A DNA stretch of 64,000 bases from Apostichopus japonicus. Its lineage: Eukaryota > Echinodermata > Holothuroidea > Aspidochirotida > Stichopodidae. Below are positions 61,365 through 64,000 of the stretch, one piece after another. The notes under the pieces are model-generated. The model was not told where the DNA came from, did not search any database, and saw nothing but the letters and a program-made list of their open reading frames with translations. Both the position numbers and the translations under genes were made by a program. Location: NCBI RefSeq assembly GCF_037975245.1, contig NC_092573.1, positions 15,518,001 through 15,582,000 on the forward strand, given 5' to 3'. Positions within the stretch are counted from its first letter, which is position 1. Every line of letters begins with the position of its first letter.

Positions 61365-63486
61365 GTCTGCAGTGGTCACAAAGATTCAAGGCAACTAGAA
61401 ATAAAACACTTAAAAGCAGAAGTCCAGGCATTGTGCAAGAAGATTCAGGCAGCATAAACCAAGCTGACAACACTAGCCAACAGTCTGTCTAAAGTGTTTA
61501 ACCCTGATCAGGTTAAAGCTCTGTCACGAATGAGTAACCGTGGATGTGAGTGGAGCACAGAAATTGTTCAAACAGCTTTGAAGATAAGATTTTCTTGTGG
61601 TTGTCGTGGATATGATGGACTAATTGATCTTGGTTTTCCTTTGCTTTCTCTTAGAACAATTAGAAGGAGATTAGAAAGCATATCTTTTGAAAGTGGTTGC
61701 CTTGATGATGTATTTACTCTACTATCTTCAAAAGTGAATGGCCTTTCGGCATATGAAAAAGATTGTTGCTTAACATTAGATGAAATGAAAGTCACAGCTA
61801 AGATAGAGTATGACAACTCATCTGACCAATTTGTAAGTAATATAACTCAGATCATTCTGGAGTTGCTGATTATGCACTAGTGTTCTTGCTTAGTGGCTTA
61901 AGCACAAGATGGAATCAAACTGTAGCATACTTTTTCACTGGTGGAGGAACCGATGGAACTGTTTTTAAAGATTTGATTGTCAGTTTCATAAGGAAGGCAG
62001 AAACGATTGGATTGAAAGTTGCTGCAGTTACATCAAATATGGGCTCTGCAAACAGGTCAATGTGGAGAAGCTTTGGTGTTACTGTTGAAGGATATTCTCA
62101 AACTGTGTGCGCAATAGAACATCATATGGACCCAGACAGAAAGCTATTTTAATTAGCTGACCCACCACATCTATTAACAAATATCAGAAATTTCCTTTTA
62201 AGTGGACAGACAATAACTTTGCCACAAGCTATCGTAGATAAATTTAGCCTCCTATCTAACACCATCAATATTGAACCAGTAAATGCATTGTATGAAGCTG
62301 AAAAGGACTGTGAGTTGAAAATGGCCCCCCAAAAAAGTAAGAATGTTCTTGTACCTGGTCGGTTTGATAAAATGAAAGTAGGACTGGCTCGAAAATTATT
62401 TGACAACTCCATTGAAGCAGGCATCAGATACATGGTTCAAGAGAAAGGTTGGGCAAAATGCAACTTTACAACAGCATGGTTTATTGGTTTAGTAGAAAAT
62501 GGTTTGATCTGATGAATTCCAGAAATGCAAGTTTGGTACTGAGCCATTTTAATGAAGAGTCTTATCAATCAGCAATTAACTTTCTTCAAACTGTTGTGGA
62601 TATCTTTAAAACATCATTGATGGGTACTCAATGGAAACCAATTCAAACAGGTGTTGTTCTCAGCACAACATCAGTTTTGAAGTATCAGGATGTTTATCTT
62701 AACCAAGACCAACACCTGTTTTTGTTAACAACTCGATTTCCTCAAGATTGCCTTGAGAATCTGTTTTACTGCATCCGACTGAAATGCCCTATTCCTTCAG
62801 CACTGCAATTCAAACAATATTTGAAACTTATCACTGTGTCACAATATCTCAAACCAGCAGGGTCTGGAAGTTATGATTCTGATGAAAGCACTTACCTTGC
62901 TGAATTTTTGAGTTCAGAAGCTGTACAGGAAAATTCAAATAGTGAGCCTAAATGTTCTAATAATTTCACAATGGAAGAAGAAACAACTGGTAGTACTTTT
63001 CAGATACAAGATGGAGAGAAGGCCCCCTGTATTACATAGCAGGTTACTGTGTTTCAGCATTCATTAAGAATGTCGACTGTGTACTTTGTAATGATTTTGT
63101 TACTAGCAAACCAGGAGAGACTACACAGATTTCTTCTTTTGTGGATTACAAATTATATAAGAAGGGATGTCTTGTGAAAGTTTCAACATCAGTTTATGAT
63201 CTTGTTTCGTTTGCTGAAAATGTTTTTAAGAAAATTCTTAGTTGCTCATTCAGAGGTGCGAGTGGTAAATTATGTAACTAAGAATTACCCTCATGTAAAA
63301 GCATTTCCATCTTGTCATGATATTTGTAAAAAGTTGCTACACAGCATTTTTAATGTCAGATGTCATTGCCTGGCAAAAGAAGTGACCTCTCATCATGTAA
63401 ACAGAAACAATTTCAGCAGTAAGAGTGTAGCAATGAGAGCTGGGCTGGGGAGCCTGGCACAAATTACAGACCATTTCAGTAGTTAA
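61365..63486 (+). pseudogene. Transposase exon 4: catalytic region
   Basis: After TTTTTACAG the frame encodes a leucine-rich segment (LEIKHLKAEVQALCKK), a TAA at 61,455, then SNRGCEWSTEIVQTAL and PLLSLRTIRRRL. The first catalytic Asp is in TLDEMK (61,779-61,781). After a frameshift come LSTRWNQTVAYFF and VAAVTSNMGSANRSMW. Related transposases have Asp in SDMG at that site, but here the codon is AAT (62,036-62,038). Then follow DPPHLL and FDKMKVGLA, and after another frameshift KWFDLMNSR, WKPIQTGVVLSTTS and RFPQDCLENLFYCIR, with the presumed catalytic Glu at 62,755-62,757. The C-terminal part has YIAGYCVSAF and a CVLC pair. Confidence 0.88.
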
Positions 63487-63819
63487 TAGAGTACAGACGG
63501 GCTGTGTAGAAATATATATATTTAACTGTGGGAATCAGCTCATGAAATCATCATGTTAGTTAGTTTGTTAGTTCGTAACATGAGAACGTGCTATTGGCAA
63601 CCCGCCCCGTGCAAATATTTTTAAAAACCGTTTGAGAAAACAATGACACAAGAACATCTTGAGGCGTTCATGTTGATGTCTGTGGGAAAAAAGGATCTTG
63701 ACCAAACTTGACACTAAAAATAACATTCATGGTGTGGCTGCCAGAAGCAGCGAACTGAGTAGGTTCCTACTCTCGTAGACATGACATGTGCTCGTGTTAT
63801 TGAACATATATGTTTATGT
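63487..63819. other. Unassigned interval
   Basis: AT-rich sequence after the transposase remnant. Nothing recognised. Confidence 0.5.
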
Positions 63820-63892
63820 GGATTTTATTTAGGGTTTTTTTCCATTTTTCAAGCATGTTGTCACAAAAAGCTTGAAACACTAAATAAAATCC
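63820..63892. repeat. Inverted repeat downstream of the transposase
   Basis: Perfect 13-bp outer arms, GGATTTTATTTAG and its complement, plus inner TTCAAGC / GCTTGAA. Weaker complementarity extends outward to ~63,800-63,915. An AATAAA lies at ~63,949. It may be a fold-back element or a remnant of a transposon end. Confidence 0.6.
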
Positions 63893-64000
63893 AGTCTAAA
63901 ACATACATATTTATCTATTTTTGTTGACGTTTTCATCTTTTCTCAGTTTAATAAAGTATTAGACGGCGATCACTAAGTAAGTAACATATCAATGAATAAT

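Larger units (their letters stand above)
59090..63486 (+). pseudogene. P-element/THAP9-like DNA transposase pseudogene, four exons
   Basis: Exons are inferred at 59,090-59,242, 60,224-60,360, 60,844-61,011 and 61,365-63,486, joined by GT-AG introns in phase 0. Order: THAP zinc finger, acidic linker, short leucine-rich coiled-coil-like segment, then the P-element-type RNase H-like catalytic region with insertion domain, and a C-terminal Cys-containing region. In the Drosophila P element such a protein binds DNA through THAP and excises and inserts the transposon. At least four stops (59,183, 60,281, 61,455, 62,150) and three frameshifts (~61,840, ~62,490, ~63,025) disable it. No matching TIRs were found at its edges. 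A domesticated, later-lost gene is an alternative to a dead transposon. Confidence 0.88.

Overview
This window looks like metazoan nuclear DNA, most likely from a marine invertebrate and possibly a deuterostome. The reasons are spliced GT-AG exons of a P-element/THAP9-type transposase, a Ty3/gypsy retrotransposon, decayed LINE ends, a tRNA-derived SINE, many short terminal-inverted-repeat (TIR) elements, long satellite arrays and (TA)n microsatellites. No bacterial-type gene or operon is visible and no intact host protein-coding gene could be supported. TE family names are inferred from motifs, TIRs and target-site duplications (TSDs), because no database could be searched.

Layout. 1-17,182: satellite array A, about 23 head-to-tail units of ~805 bp on the + strand, very homogeneous. 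17,183-26,191: a 9-kb spacer. It starts and ends with short tandem repeats that are related to each other. Between them lie a hAT-like element carrying a nested fold-back element (18,627-19,771) and a nest of at least four TIR elements (21,082-24,499). 26,192-40,135: satellite array B, the same family in the opposite orientation, more diverged, with ~2.0-kb higher-order repeats. 40,136-42,010: mostly unassigned sequence with one weak exon candidate. 42,171-46,442: a broken gypsy element with gag, protease and integrase remnants, a small zinc-finger ORF, a polypurine tract and a 3' LTR. RT and RNase H are missing and no 5' LTR is visible. 46,443-50,831: low-information sequence, microsatellites and TIR-element fragments. 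50,832-54,080: a tandem array of short hairpins split by a 2.8-kb nested TIR insertion. 54,410-55,490: a LINE C-terminal remnant followed by 159-bp tandem repeats. 55,632-57,945: a second copy of the 21-kb TIR element, carrying its own nested insertion. 58,048-58,868: a tandem repeat and a SINE. 59,090-63,486: a four-exon THAP/P-element-like transposase pseudogene with at least four nonsense codons, three frameshifts and a probable catalytic Asp-to-Asn change.

Nothing here forms an operon or a working multi-gene system. The coherent stories are the satellite family in two opposed arrays, and a group of non-autonomous TIR elements. Those elements have CAGnGGCGkATCCAGG-type ends, share a hairpin-containing subterminal core and nest inside one another. 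Their boundaries can be read from TSDs and from empty-site comparisons within this window.
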